A stretch of DNA of 64,000 nucleotides from MGBC114079 sp964531385 (GTDB lineage: Bacteria > Bacillota > Clostridia > Lachnospirales > CAG-274): assembly GCA_964531385.1 (NCBI GenBank), contig CAZHGC010000009.1, positions 20,933-84,932 on the forward strand, read 5' to 3'. Every line of letters starts with the position of its first letter. Position 1 is the first letter of the stretch. The notes under the pieces were generated by a model. That model ran no database searches, was not told where the DNA came from, and saw nothing but the letters and a program-made list of their open reading frames with translations. A program made the position numbers and the translations under genes. Positions 9,548 through 18,804 of the stretch are shown piece after piece.

Positions 9548-10342
9548 ATGTTTAAAGCAGATTATCATATTCATACAAATTATTCATCGGACAGCGAAGC
9601 CGATATGGAAGATATGGTTCTTTCGGCAATTTCAAAAAATTTAAACGAAATTGCAATAACCGACCACGTTGATTACCACCCAAGCTATGACCCTCCCCAT
9701 TACGATGACTTAATTAAAAAATTCAACGTAATAAAAGAAAAATATCATTCAAAAATCAATATGATTTTGGGAGTTGAAATCGGTCTTGAAAATCAATTAT
9801 CCGAAACAATAAACAATTTTTTAAACTCATATGAATTTGATTTTATAATCGGCTCATCTCATGGAGTTTGCCAAAAAGACGTTTACTTCGACAACTTTTT
9901 CGAAGATATGGATAAAAAAACGGCATATACATTATACTTTACCGAATTGTTAAAAAATATAAATACTTTCGATAAATTTTGTGTCTATGGCCATTTGGAT
10001 TTCATAAGTCGCTATGGTGTATATGAAGACAACACCTTAAAATATGCCGATTACAGCGATATAATCGATGAAATATTAAAAGCGTTGGTTGCAAAAAATA
10101 AAGGAATTGAAATAAACACGTCCGGCTATAGATATAAGCTTAACCAAACATACCCTCAATACGATATATTAAAGCGATATAAAGATTTCGGCGGAGAAAT
10201 CGTAACAATCGGCTCCGATGCTCATTCTCCCGATTATGTCGCCGACCATTTTGAAGTTGCCAACGAAATGCTCAAAAGAAGCGGTTTTAAATATATAACT
10301 CGTTTCAAAAATTTAAAACCAATCTTCACACCAATAGATTAA
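9548..10342 (+). CDS. PHP-domain phosphatase, histidinol-phosphatase type
   Basis: A 264-residue PHP-fold metallophosphatase. The metal ligands are in order: DYHIHTNYSSDS, ITDHVDYH, GVEIGLE, GSSHG, YGHLDFISRYG and IGSDAHSPDYVADHF. The length and motif set match HisJ/HisK-type histidinol-phosphate phosphatases, which act in histidine synthesis. No other his gene is in the window, so the substrate is inferred from family only. An AGGAG site lies 6-8 bases before ATG 9548. Confidence 0.85.
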   Translation: MFKADYHIHTNYSSDSEADMEDMVLSAISKNLNEIAITDHVDYHPSYDPPHYDDLIKKFNVIKEKYHSKINMILGVEIGLENQLSETINNFLNSYEFDFIIGSSHGVCQKDVYFDNFFEDMDKKTAYTLYFTELLKNINTFDKFCVYGHLDFISRYGVYEDNTLKYADYSDIIDEILKALVAKNKGIEINTSGYRYKLNQTYPQYDILKRYKDFGGEIVTIGSDAHSPDYVADHFEVANEMLKRSGFKYITRFKNLKPIFTPID

Positions 10343-10348
10343 CTTAAA

Positions 10349-10407
10349 TAAGGCAATACCGCATAATTAAACGAAAGAACCTCGAAAAATTATACGATAT
10401 TGCCTTA
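10349..10407. terminator. Hairpin between convergent genes
   Basis: A 10-base inverted repeat (TAAGGCAATA/TATTGCCTTA) in the 72-base gap between two convergent genes. The T runs are short, so its strength as a terminator is uncertain. Confidence 0.5.
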
Positions 10408-10414
10408 AAATTTA

Positions 10415-11851
10415 TCACTCAAAATTTAAATTTTTCAAAAACAAATTTTGAAATTCCTCTCTTTCCGCCAAATTTATATGCTCCGTAATTTCAACAAACT
10501 TTTCAAATTCTTTCGATTTACTCAAATGAATTTTTGCAAGTCCGCCAAGAACAGTGTTTCCATATGGAATAATTTTTTTATCAAACTCTTTCGGAAAAAG
10601 CCCAACTTTCAAAGCATTTTCATCGTTCAAAAAAAAGCCAAACCCTCCGCCAACAAAAACTTTTTCAATTTCAAAAGGCATAACACCGGCATAATTCATC
10701 AAACACTCAATCCCCGAAATAACAGCACTTTTGGCAAGTTGAAATTGTCGTATATCGTTTTGTTTAAAAAATATATTCGGAGCTATCTCAATACCTTCTG
10801 AAAAAAAATCATCTTTCAAAAGCCCTGTTGAATTAATTATTTTGTTTTCCAAAAGTTCGGCAATCAAATCTGTCAAAGCCGAACCGCAAATTCCAATCGG
10901 AGGCTTATTCTCAATTGTTTCGTAAAAAAAAGACCCGTTTTCAAAAAATATTTTATTTATCGCTCCCGCAACACCTCCAACACCGCAGGAAATATTTCCG
11001 CCCTCAAAAGCCGGCCCTGCCGCAACAGATGATGCAAATAGCTTTCCGCCCGAATTTAATATTATTTCCCCGTTCGTTCCAATGTCTATAAAAATACTGT
11101 TTTTTTCGTTGTCCATATTCAAAAAATATGCACCCGCAACAATATCCCCGCCAACAAAAGCCCCAATACAGGGCAAAACCGTAACATTGCACAAAAACGG
11201 AAATGAATTTCCAAAAAAATCTCTCGAACTTTGGCAAAAAGTATCAACGGCATTATTTTCAAACGGATAAACCCCCAAAGGTCGACAATCCATACATCGC
11301 AAAAAATAAGTCATAACAGTATTTCCCGCAATGTATATGTCATCAACCGAAATTTGTTTTTCATCTGTCAATAAGCAAATTCCCTTCTCCAAATCGCTTT
11401 TAAGCATATTGCACAAATGAGCAAAACCACCTCCGGAGGCTTTGGAAACTCTTGAAAGAACATCTGCCCCAAAAGCTCTTTGACTGTTTGTGCAAGAAAC
11501 CGTTTTAATTTCCTTTCCTTTTTCATCAATAAGCTGAAAACATAACGTTGTTGTTCCAACATCGATTATTATTGCCGAAGCTTTCCGGCTTTCTGAGCGT
11601 TCTTTGTTTAAATAATTCGAAACAGCATTAAAATTTTCCTCTTGAACAACAAACTCAACATCACAAGGAATTTGGTGTCCGCAAGCAATTCTAAAACCAA
11701 AATTTATTTCTTCCTCGGTCAAAAATTTTCTGTCTCGCTCGTTTGGCAAAAGATTTCCGCTCGTTATTTTTATTTTGCATTTCCCGCAATTGCCGTTTCC
11801 TCCGCAAGGCATAGGAATATAAAAATTTTTATCGTTACTATTTTTGTTCAT
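10415..11851 (-). CDS. RACo-like corrinoid-activation ATPase (2Fe-2S ferredoxin plus ASKHA domain)
   Basis: A 478-residue protein. The N-terminus carries the plant-type 2Fe-2S ligands Cys16, Cys22, Cys25 (CGGNGNCGKC) and Cys57 (ACGH). An actin-like ATPase part begins near residue 90 (AIIIDVGTTTLCFQLID) and includes GADVLSRVS, FIDIGTNGEI and the C-terminal FVGGGFGFFLN. This layout is that of RACo/DUF4445 proteins, which reduce corrinoid proteins to Co(I). The usual first ferredoxin strands (about 25 residues) are missing, so the protein starts close to the first cysteine; ATG 11851 has a GGAGC site. It follows the lipoprotein gene by 12 bases. The substrate corrinoid enzyme is not in the window. 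Confidence 0.85.
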   Translation of the reverse strand: MNKNSNDKNFYIPMPCGGNGNCGKCKIKITSGNLLPNERDRKFLTEEEINFGFRIACGHQIPCDVEFVVQEENFNAVSNYLNKERSESRKASAIIIDVGTTTLCFQLIDEKGKEIKTVSCTNSQRAFGADVLSRVSKASGGGFAHLCNMLKSDLEKGICLLTDEKQISVDDIYIAGNTVMTYFLRCMDCRPLGVYPFENNAVDTFCQSSRDFFGNSFPFLCNVTVLPCIGAFVGGDIVAGAYFLNMDNEKNSIFIDIGTNGEIILNSGGKLFASSVAAGPAFEGGNISCGVGGVAGAINKIFFENGSFFYETIENKPPIGICGSALTDLIAELLENKIINSTGLLKDDFFSEGIEIAPNIFFKQNDIRQFQLAKSAVISGIECLMNYAGVMPFEIEKVFVGGGFGFFLNDENALKVGLFPKEFDKKIIPYGNTVLGGLAKIHLSKSKEFEKFVEITEHINLAEREEFQNLFLKNLNFE

Positions 11852-11863
11852 AATTTTCTGCTC

Positions 11864-12973
11864 CTAAAATTTTGTAAACACAAATGCACAAATTTCATTG
11901 TCCTTTAAATACAATTCATATGTTTTTCCCTCAATAATATCATCTTTTCCGCCAAGCATAACTTTTTCATTTTGAATATAGTATACCCCAAAATCCTCGG
12001 CTATGTCAAAAGATTCGTCATCAACACACACCAATTTTTTGCCGTCAAAACTTTTTATTTGCTTTTCTTTCTTTTCATCGGCAAAATCAACTTTCGAAAC
12101 TTTTTTGTCAACAAGTTCAACATTTGCAATTTTAATCGAATTTTCCGTTAGAGATGTTGTTTCAAGCTTTTCATAACTTTTTTCTGCCCCTCCCGAAAAC
12201 AAAATAAGTTTTTCTTCGTTTTCAACAATATAAGCATTTTTTATTGTCGGATTTGAAGTTATAACATCAGAAAGTGCAATAACTTCGTTATCTTTTTCCC
12301 AAAGGCTTATTTCCATATCGATATACGGTGTCAAATCCGTTCCAAAACACTTCAAAAGCCCCAAATTTGTAACAGCAAATCCGTTTTTAATATTTTTGTT
12401 GTTTTCAGAAGTTCCAAAAGGAATTACCTTTTTTGCTTCAATGTTAAATTTTTCTTTTATATTTTTGTTTTCAGAAAGATTTTGTAAAGTTTTTATGTAT
12501 ATTTCAGTCCAAAGATTGTAAGAAATCGGTCTGTCTTTCGTATCTTCGCTAATGTTTATTTTTATTTTTCCGCTTTTATCGATTTGGTCAATTATATATT
12601 GGGCTTCAATTACTGATAGATATTCTTCCGGAAAAAATTTCCCGTTATTACCACTCATATATTTTTTTGTACAAACAAAATTTATATATTTGTCATACCA
12701 TAAATCCGGAGAAGTATCCTGAAATGTTATTGTCCTTTCAATATCCTCAATTTCTTTTTTTGTTCCAAAACTCAAAGCTATCATTTTTGCCACAAGTCCA
12801 CGTTTTATCGGAATATTCTCCCCTATATCCACATTTTTAATAACCTCCCCTTCTTTTGCTTTTTCATCAAAAAAATTCTCAGCAAATTCCGTTTGACTTT
12901 CGGTTAAATAATTGTCTTCCAAACACCCCGTCAAAAAAAACGCAACAGAAATTGCAAGCATAATTTTTTTCAT
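11864..12973 (-). CDS. Lipoprotein with SLH-like domain
   Basis: A 369-residue protein starting MKKIMLAISVAFFLTGC, a signal peptide with a lipobox (LTGC) that anchors it to the membrane. Residues of about 45-130 fit an SLH repeat: FQDTSPDLWYDKYINFVCTKKYMSG, then NNGKFFPEEYLSVIEAQYI. The rest is beta-rich and not recognised. The frame extends 11 codons upstream to a TTG, but AAGGAT precedes ATG 12973. It is 12 bases upstream of the RACo-like gene, so the two probably share a transcript, although no functional link is obvious. Confidence 0.75.
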   Translation of the reverse strand: MKKIMLAISVAFFLTGCLEDNYLTESQTEFAENFFDEKAKEGEVIKNVDIGENIPIKRGLVAKMIALSFGTKKEIEDIERTITFQDTSPDLWYDKYINFVCTKKYMSGNNGKFFPEEYLSVIEAQYIIDQIDKSGKIKINISEDTKDRPISYNLWTEIYIKTLQNLSENKNIKEKFNIEAKKVIPFGTSENNKNIKNGFAVTNLGLLKCFGTDLTPYIDMEISLWEKDNEVIALSDVITSNPTIKNAYIVENEEKLILFSGGAEKSYEKLETTSLTENSIKIANVELVDKKVSKVDFADEKKEKQIKSFDGKKLVCVDDESFDIAEDFGVYYIQNEKVMLGGKDDIIEGKTYELYLKDNEICAFVFTKF

Positions 12974-13175
12974 ATATATCCTTCTTTCATTAGTTATTTT
13001 TTTCAATTATATGCTTGTACAAAAATATTATTACTCAACTTGCAAAAAACATTTTGGCAAAAACTCGCCAACTCCATCAAATTATCGGTAAATTTACTCA
13101 AAATATATTTTTGAGTTATATAATTGATTTTCAGAATATAAATATAATAATTAAAATTTTTTTGAGGTGAGACTT

Positions 13176-13823
13176 ATGCCCCTTTTCCCTTGGAATTTCA
13201 ACAAGTTCAGCCGAAATCAAAACAACGCTTTTTTCCCGAACGGCGAAAATTTTCAATATAACAACTTCAACGGAGGATATATTCCAACCGGCGTAAATAA
13301 TTTTCAAAATTACTGCAACGGAAATATTTATTCCGAACCAATCAATTCAAAAAGTGCGGAAATAATAAAAAGAAATATCGAAGCCGAAAAAGAAAAATTT
13401 GCAATTTCAAAAAAGCGAGAATTCAAACTTTCAGAAAAAACAAAACTTTTAATTCAAAATGAAAAAAACAGTTTTTTGTTTTATGAATATTTGCGTGGAA
13501 TTTGTAACAAGGATACAAACAGAAAAATTTTAAAAAAAATTTCCGATGATTGTTTGTTTGCCCAAAACGTCTATTCGGATTTTTATAAAAGATTTTCGGG
13601 AGAAGACTATACACCAACAAAAAGCAATGTAAACGAAAATATAGATTTTTATAACGGAATTCTTTGGGCTATTGATGAAGAAAGCAACTCAATTTTTTCA
13701 ACTTCCGATTTTATTGAAGAATTTGAATTTTATGAACACGAAAAAATAACAATTGTATTAATAAGAAAAAATGCAAGAATTGGATATTTATGCTATATTC
13801 TCCAAACTTGCAAAAAAAATTAA
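13176..13823 (+). CDS. Ferritin-like helical protein with degenerate metal ligands
   Basis: A protein of 215 residues. The N-terminal 50 residues are Asn/Phe/Gly-rich (NNFNGGYIPTGVNNFQNY). The middle has the two-helix pattern of ferritin-like or spore-coat-like proteins, LIQNEKNSFLFYEYLRGIC and KISDDCLFAQNVYSDFYKRFSG, but the expected DE-x-x-H ligand motif reads DDCLFAQ, so iron binding is doubtful. ATG 13176 is preferred over GTG 13167 because GAGGTGA lies just upstream of it. It is an isolated gene; a spore or envelope role is only a guess. Confidence 0.6.
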   Translation: MPLFPWNFNKFSRNQNNAFFPNGENFQYNNFNGGYIPTGVNNFQNYCNGNIYSEPINSKSAEIIKRNIEAEKEKFAISKKREFKLSEKTKLLIQNEKNSFLFYEYLRGICNKDTNRKILKKISDDCLFAQNVYSDFYKRFSGEDYTPTKSNVNENIDFYNGILWAIDEESNSIFSTSDFIEEFEFYEHEKITIVLIRKNARIGYLCYILQTCKKN

Positions 13824-13936
13824 TTTTCTTAAAACCCCAAAATTTAAGATTATTTCATAACAAAAAGGTAAATAATCAAAAAGCCTTTTTCTTCCGTCGT
13901 TTTAATAAAATTTAACAAAAAAAATATTCAATTTGT

Positions 13937-13965
13937 TTGCCATATTAAAAAATATTTGGTATTAT
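13937..13965 (+). promoter_or_regulatory. Sigma A-type promoter of glgP
   Basis: TTGCCA, a 17-base spacer, then TATTAT, 60 bases before the glgP start codon. Five of six bases match consensus in each box. Confidence 0.75.
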
Positions 13966-14024
13966 TATTTAGGGGATATTTTTATTATTACCTGTCAATT
14001 TTATTTAAAAAGGAGAAATGGTAT

Positions 14025-16472
14025 ATGCATATTGATAAAGAACTTTTTAAAAACCAACTTTTCGAAAATGTAAAAATGCTTTCAAGAAAAACAATCGAAA
14101 CCGCATCAAAAGAACAAGTATATGAAGCATTGGTTTTCACAGTAAGAGATTACGTTACAAATAACTGGATTAAAACACACGAAAAATATCATACAGATGA
14201 CGTCAAAGTTGTTTACTATCTTTCAATGGAATTCCTAATGGGACGATTTTTGGGAAACACTCTCCTAAATCTCTCAATCATTGACGAAATCAAAGAAATT
14301 TTAGATGAACTTAACATAGATTACAACACACTTGAAGACAGCGAAAAAGACCCTGGGCTTGGAAATGGCGGTCTTGGTCGTTTGGCAGCCTGCTTTTTAG
14401 ACTCTCTCTCAACATTACAACTTCCTGCCTATGGTTGTGGAATAAGATACCATTATGGCATTTTCGAACAAAAAATCGAAAACGGTTATCAAGTTGAAAA
14501 AGCCGACAACTGGCTTGAAAACGGCGATATGTGGGGGGTTAAACGTCAGGAATATGCAACAGAAGTAAAATTTATGGGAAATGTAAAAGCAGTTAAAAAG
14601 CCCGATGGAACATATAAATTCGAACAGGAAAATTATCAATCTGTTATAGCAATTCCATATGACTACCCTGTTGTCGGATATAATAACAATACAGTAAACA
14701 CATTGAGATTGTGGGACGCAGAAGCAAAAAATAAATTCGACCTTCAATCTTTCAATCAGGGCAACTACTCAAAAGCTGTTGAAGAAAGCAATTTGGCAAA
14801 AGTTTTATCAGAAGTTCTCTATCCTGCCGATGAACATTATCAAGGAAAAGAACTTCGTTTAAAACAACAATATTTCTTCATTTCCGCAACACTTCAACGA
14901 ATTATAACAAGATTTAAAGAAACTCATTCCGATTTTAAAATTCTTCCCGAAAAAATCGCATTGCAGTTAAACGACACTCACCCAAGTATGGCAGTTGCCG
15001 AACTTATGCGTATTTTGGTCGATGAAAATGATGTCCCTTGGGAAGAAGCATGGGATATAACAACAAAATGCTGTGCATACACAAACCATACAATTATGGC
15101 AGAAGCTCTCGAAAAATGGCCAATTGAACTTTTCTCAAGAGTTCTCCCTCGTATATATATGATTGTTGAAGAAATAAACAAAAGATATTGTCAGCTTCTA
15201 ATCGACCGTTTCGGAAATGACCCCCAAAAAATAACAAAAATGGCAATAGTTGCCGATGGTCAAATCAGAATGGCACACCTTGCAATGGTCGGAAGCCACT
15301 CAATAAACGGAGTTGCCGCATTGCATACTGAAATTTTGAAAAATCAAGAACTTAAAGATTTCTACGACATCTATCCCGAAAAATTTAACAACAAAACAAA
15401 CGGTATAACTCAAAGAAGATGGCTTGGCCACGCAAACCCCGACCTTGCAAAACTTATAACAAAAACAATCGGAAACGGCTGGTACACAGATTTAAGCGAA
15501 CTCGAAAAACTTGTTCCTTATGCCGATGACGAGGATTTTTGCAACAAATTTATGGAAATCAAACGACAAAATAAAGTTCAGCTTGCAAACTATTTTAAAT
15601 CAACAATGGGAATTGACGTAAATCCCGATTCAATTTTCGATATTCAGGTTAAACGTTTGCACGAATATAAGCGTCAGCTTTTAAATATTCTCCACGTTTT
15701 AAGTTTGTATAACAAGCTTAAAGTAAATCCGGGGCTTGATATTGCACCAAGAACATTCATATTCGGTGCAAAAGCTGCTGCAGGCTATCGTCGTGCAAAA
15801 CTCATAATCAAACTTATAAACTCCGTTGCAAATCTTATAAACAACGATGAGTCAATCGAAGGAAAAATAAAAATTATTTTTGCCGAAAATTATCGCGTTT
15901 CTTTGGCAGAAAAACTTATTCCCGCCGCAGATGTAAGCGAACAAATTTCAACAGCAAGCAAAGAAGCTTCCGGAACAGGAAATATGAAATTTATGTTAAA
16001 CGGAGCCTTAACAATCGGAACTTTAGACGGGGCAAATGTTGAAATAAAAGAAGAAGTCGGCGACGAAAATATCTTTATCTTTGGACTTAAAGCAAATGAA
16101 GTAATCGACCTTCAAAACAGCAATGACTACAATCCTTGGTTTATATACAATATGAATCAAGATGTAAGAAACGCCTTAACACAGCTTATAAACGGAACTC
16201 TTGACGAAAACACAGAACTTTTCCGAGAAATTTACGATGCTCTTTTAAATGGTTATGGCGGTTCAAGAGCCGATGAATACTTCATTCTCAAAGATTTTGA
16301 AGATTATGCAAAAACGCAAGAAGAAATCGACAAAGTATATAAAGACAAGAAAAAATGGGCAAAAATGGCAGTTCTCAACACAGCAAAAAGTGGAAAATTC
16401 TCAAGCGACCGAACAATTAAAGAATATGCAACAGAAATTTGGGACGTTAAACCCGTTGAAATTGAAATGTAA
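14025..16472 (+). CDS. glgP: Glycogen phosphorylase
   Basis: An 815-residue GT35 enzyme that cleaves alpha-1,4-glucan with phosphate to give glucose 1-phosphate. It shows GNGGLGRLAACFLDS, the catalytic-site region KFNNKTNGITQRRWL, KRLHEYKRQLLN, and the PLP-lysine region EASGTGNMKFMLNGALTIGT. ATG 14025 follows AGGAG by 9 bases; the frame runs 23 codons further upstream, but no site supports that. The gene has its own promoter and terminator, so it is monocistronic, with no other glycogen gene nearby. Confidence 0.97.
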   Translation: MHIDKELFKNQLFENVKMLSRKTIETASKEQVYEALVFTVRDYVTNNWIKTHEKYHTDDVKVVYYLSMEFLMGRFLGNTLLNLSIIDEIKEILDELNIDYNTLEDSEKDPGLGNGGLGRLAACFLDSLSTLQLPAYGCGIRYHYGIFEQKIENGYQVEKADNWLENGDMWGVKRQEYATEVKFMGNVKAVKKPDGTYKFEQENYQSVIAIPYDYPVVGYNNNTVNTLRLWDAEAKNKFDLQSFNQGNYSKAVEESNLAKVLSEVLYPADEHYQGKELRLKQQYFFISATLQRIITRFKETHSDFKILPEKIALQLNDTHPSMAVAELMRILVDENDVPWEEAWDITTKCCAYTNHTIMAEALEKWPIELFSRVLPRIYMIVEEINKRYCQLLIDRFGNDPQKITKMAIVADGQIRMAHLAMVGSHSINGVAALHTEILKNQELKDFYDIYPEKFNNKTNGITQRRWLGHANPDLAKLITKTIGNGWYTDLSELEKLVPYADDEDFCNKFMEIKRQNKVQLANYFKSTMGIDVNPDSIFDIQVKRLHEYKRQLLNILHVLSLYNKLKVNPGLDIAPRTFIFGAKAAAGYRRAKLIIKLINSVANLINNDESIEGKIKIIFAENYRVSLAEKLIPAADVSEQISTASKEASGTGNMKFMLNGALTIGTLDGANVEIKEEVGDENIFIFGLKANEVIDLQNSNDYNPWFIYNMNQDVRNALTQLINGTLDENTELFREIYDALLNGYGGSRADEYFILKDFEDYAKTQEEIDKVYKDKKKWAKMAVLNTAKSGKFSSDRTIKEYATEIWDVKPVEIEM

Positions 16473-16510
16473 TTTTGCATCAGTATCTAAAATAATATAA
16501 TTTTTTAATA

Positions 16511-16555
16511 AAGCCAAAGAAATTTAAACCTCTTTCGTTTATATTTCTTTGGCTT
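16511..16555 (+). terminator. Terminator of glgP
   Basis: A 13-base inverted repeat (AAGCCAAAGAAAT/ATTTCTTTGGCTT), starting 38 bases after the glgP stop. Confidence 0.75.
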
Positions 16556-16659
16556 AAAAACTAAAAAAATATATAATCGTGCCATATAAAAAGCTAAATT
16601 CGCAAAAATTCAACTTTAAATTTAAATACATATCAATAACAATAAAGAGGTCAGTAACT

Positions 16660-16701
16660 ATGAAAAAATTATTTTTATTATTATCCGTATTAATTTTTGG
16701 G
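16660..16701 (+). other. Detached signal-peptide segment ending in a frameshifted T/G run
   Basis: ATG 16660 with AGAGGT 8 bases upstream encodes MKKLFLLLSVLIF, then runs out of frame at the TTTTTGGG tract (16694-16701) and stops at about 16758. Removing one T joins it to the next frame as LILGTTTVYANVDW, a textbook signal peptide with a VYA cleavage site. The downstream gene therefore appears split by one extra base. Confidence 0.8.
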
Positions 16702-18376
16702 AACCACAACAGTTTATGCAAACGTCGATTGGAAAAGCAATTACAAATATTGTGATTACACAGGAATCGAAGGACTTTATATTTGCACAAAACAAACCTC
16801 TAAAACCGATATAACCTTCAGCCTTGTTGATAACGGAAAAGAACTTTTCAGTTCGCAAAATGAAATAAATCAAACAGATGATATAAACAGATATATAATA
16901 AAAAAATCAATATACATTTCCGAAAAAGATACGTATGAATTTGAAAATCAGCTTGTTGATAAAACAGGAACTCCGCTTAATAATAATAAATATTACAGTA
17001 TGGAAAAAATAGACGGAGTCGACAACTATATCATCTCTTTTTCATCAAATAAAAATTATCTCGGAATTGTTGATGCAAACGGAAATGAACTAACCCCAAT
17101 AAAATATTCAATAATCGACAACCACAAAGACAACGGTTATATAAAAGCTTCTATAGTTGTTGATAAAGACGATAACGGCTTATTGGTTTTCAAGTACACT
17201 CTTTTAGATGAAAATTATCAAGAAATTATTCCTCCGGAATTTGACAATATATTCATAATAAATAAAAACTTATTCTACGCAATAAAAGAAAACAACCAAA
17301 AATATGATTATTACAAATATGAAAACGGTAGCTTTTCGTTTTATAAAACAACCGATTGGTTAATTCGTTATCAAATCACCCCAAATAATAACACAAATTT
17401 TGTAATTTCAAAACATAACACAAATTCAGAAATTGAAGAGCATTACGGAATAATCGATAAAGAATTAAACTTGTTAGTCGAACCAAAATACGATAACCTG
17501 ACAAGTATTGATTCAACCAATTATATAGTTGCCCAATACGGAAGTACAAAAATGGATTCTTCAAAAAAAGGAGTCAACTTATTCAACGGATACTACGGCG
17601 TAATAGATAAAAATGAAAATATAATAATCCCATTTGAATATGATAAAATAATCAATTGTAAAAACAACAGTTTCGTTGCAATAAAAAACAACAAAAAATA
17701 TCTCTTTCCGGAAAAAAATATAAATCCTCAATGCAGTGAATGGGCAAAAAACAGCATTATAAGCGGAAATATGTATAATATAATTCCCGAAGAAATTAAC
17801 AACAATTATTCAAATAAAATAACTCGTGCCGAATTTTGCAAACTTGCACTCCAAACATTTTTTGCAATTTCATATTCCGAAAACAATTCATCACTTTCGC
17901 AAAATGAAATCATAAAAAAATATATGGACGAAAACAATATTCAAACAGCAAGTCCTTTCACCGATGCAAACGATTTATCAATAACTTTGGCAACTAATTT
18001 AGGCATAGTAAGCGGAAAAGGCAACAGAACTTTTGCCCCAAACGATACAATAACAAGGCAAGAAGCCGCCGTTATGCTAACAAATCTCTTATCAAAGGCA
18101 ATAGGCTATAATATCCCTGAAAAAACAACAAATTTTGTCGATGAACAATATTTTGCCGAATGGTCAAAACACAGCATAAATAAAATCGCAAATCTTTCGG
18201 GCAATGACAATGTCCCAATTATGTCAGGAACAGGCAACAATAAATTTTCCCCTTGGTTTTCCTACAGTCGAGAACAAGCAATAACAACAATGGTCAGAAT
18301 TTACGATTTTGCAAAACAAACTTTTCAGCATTACAGATTTGAAATCTTAACTAAAACAAAACAAAAATTATACTAA
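16697..18376 (+). CDS. WG-repeat and SLH-domain surface protein, frameshifted at the signal peptide
   Basis: About 559 codons are open in this frame. The N-terminal half has WG (KWG-type) beta repeats: YLGIVDANGNELTPIKY, HYGIIDKELNLLVEPKYD and YYGVIDKNENIIIPFEYD. The C-terminal 200 residues are SLH repeats (FTDANDLSITLATNLGIVSGKGNRTFAPN, quoted in part as GIVSGKGNRTFAPND and TRQEAAVMLTNL; then MSGTGNNKFSPWFSYSREQA), which bind secondary wall polymer. The TTG at 16697 has no ribosome binding site. The natural start is ATG 16660 in another frame (see the preceding entry). As read, no export signal would be made; a one-base change would restore a complete 572-residue secreted protein. It is unclear whether this is an error, decay or slippage control. 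Confidence 0.8.
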   Translation: MGTTTVYANVDWKSNYKYCDYTGIEGLYICTKQTSKTDITFSLVDNGKELFSSQNEINQTDDINRYIIKKSIYISEKDTYEFENQLVDKTGTPLNNNKYYSMEKIDGVDNYIISFSSNKNYLGIVDANGNELTPIKYSIIDNHKDNGYIKASIVVDKDDNGLLVFKYTLLDENYQEIIPPEFDNIFIINKNLFYAIKENNQKYDYYKYENGSFSFYKTTDWLIRYQITPNNNTNFVISKHNTNSEIEEHYGIIDKELNLLVEPKYDNLTSIDSTNYIVAQYGSTKMDSSKKGVNLFNGYYGVIDKNENIIIPFEYDKIINCKNNSFVAIKNNKKYLFPEKNINPQCSEWAKNSIISGNMYNIIPEEINNNYSNKITRAEFCKLALQTFFAISYSENNSSLSQNEIIKKYMDENNIQTASPFTDANDLSITLATNLGIVSGKGNRTFAPNDTITRQEAAVMLTNLLSKAIGYNIPEKTTNFVDEQYFAEWSKHSINKIANLSGNDNVPIMSGTGNNKFSPWFSYSREQAITTMVRIYDFAKQTFQHYRFEILTKTKQKLY

Positions 18377-18415
18377 TTATAATTCCTCAATTACCTAACT
18401 ATTCCTCAAAACAAA

Positions 18416-18459
18416 AAGCGTACCAATTCTCATAATTTCTTTCAAGAATAGGTACGCTT
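18416..18459 (-). terminator. Minus-strand intrinsic terminator
   Basis: Stem AAGCGTACC plus inner ATTCT pairs with AGAAT plus GGTACGCTT. On the minus strand it is followed by TTTTTG. It lies 40 bases past the end of the decayed ORF and could end that transcript or read-through from tmRNA. Confidence 0.7.
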
Positions 18460-18498
18460 GTCAATCTCTCGTTATAACTGTCCAATCATTTACTTATT

Positions 18499-18719
18499 TT
18501 ATCCAAAAAATCCAAAATCATCAGCAAAAGCAATATCAATAATTATTTCGTGTCTTAAAATTTCAATATCATTTTTATCATCAAAAACAACTAAGTAATA
18601 TTTCTGTGATTATTGTACTGCTTATTCTTAAAACTAAAATGGAACATTCTTTTAATTGGATTTTTATCCTTTTTATCTGCAATGCAAATATTTTCATTAG
18701 GGAAACACGTTCATTTCAT
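18499..18719 (-). pseudogene. Decayed ORF of unknown family
   Basis: In at least two frames the minus strand reads protein-like sequence: NENICIADKKDKNPIKRMF then HFSFKNKQYNNH, and after a frame change KYYLVVFDDKNDIEILRHE and IIIDIAFADDFGFFG before TAA at 18499. Stops and frame shifts break it, and no intact start remains. A good terminator follows. The family is not recognised; it looks like the C-terminal remnant of a lost gene. Confidence 0.45.
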
Positions 18720-18804
18720 AAAATCATAGTTGACAATTCAGTAAAATACCCATAGGCGTTAAATATATTGCCGAACCTTGGTGTTCGACTAAAGGTACAT
18801 ATAG

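Larger units (their letters stand above)
18377..18804. other. Intergenic stretch with a terminator and a decayed ORF
   Basis: This 428-base gap holds a minus-strand hairpin at 18416-18459 and the remains of a minus-strand reading frame at 18499-18719, both listed separately. No intact gene is seen. Confidence 0.7.

Noticed and set aside
13007..13166. Possible small gene between the lipoprotein and ferritin-like genes
   Set aside because: No frame with a start, site and reasonable length; AT-rich divergent promoter region only.
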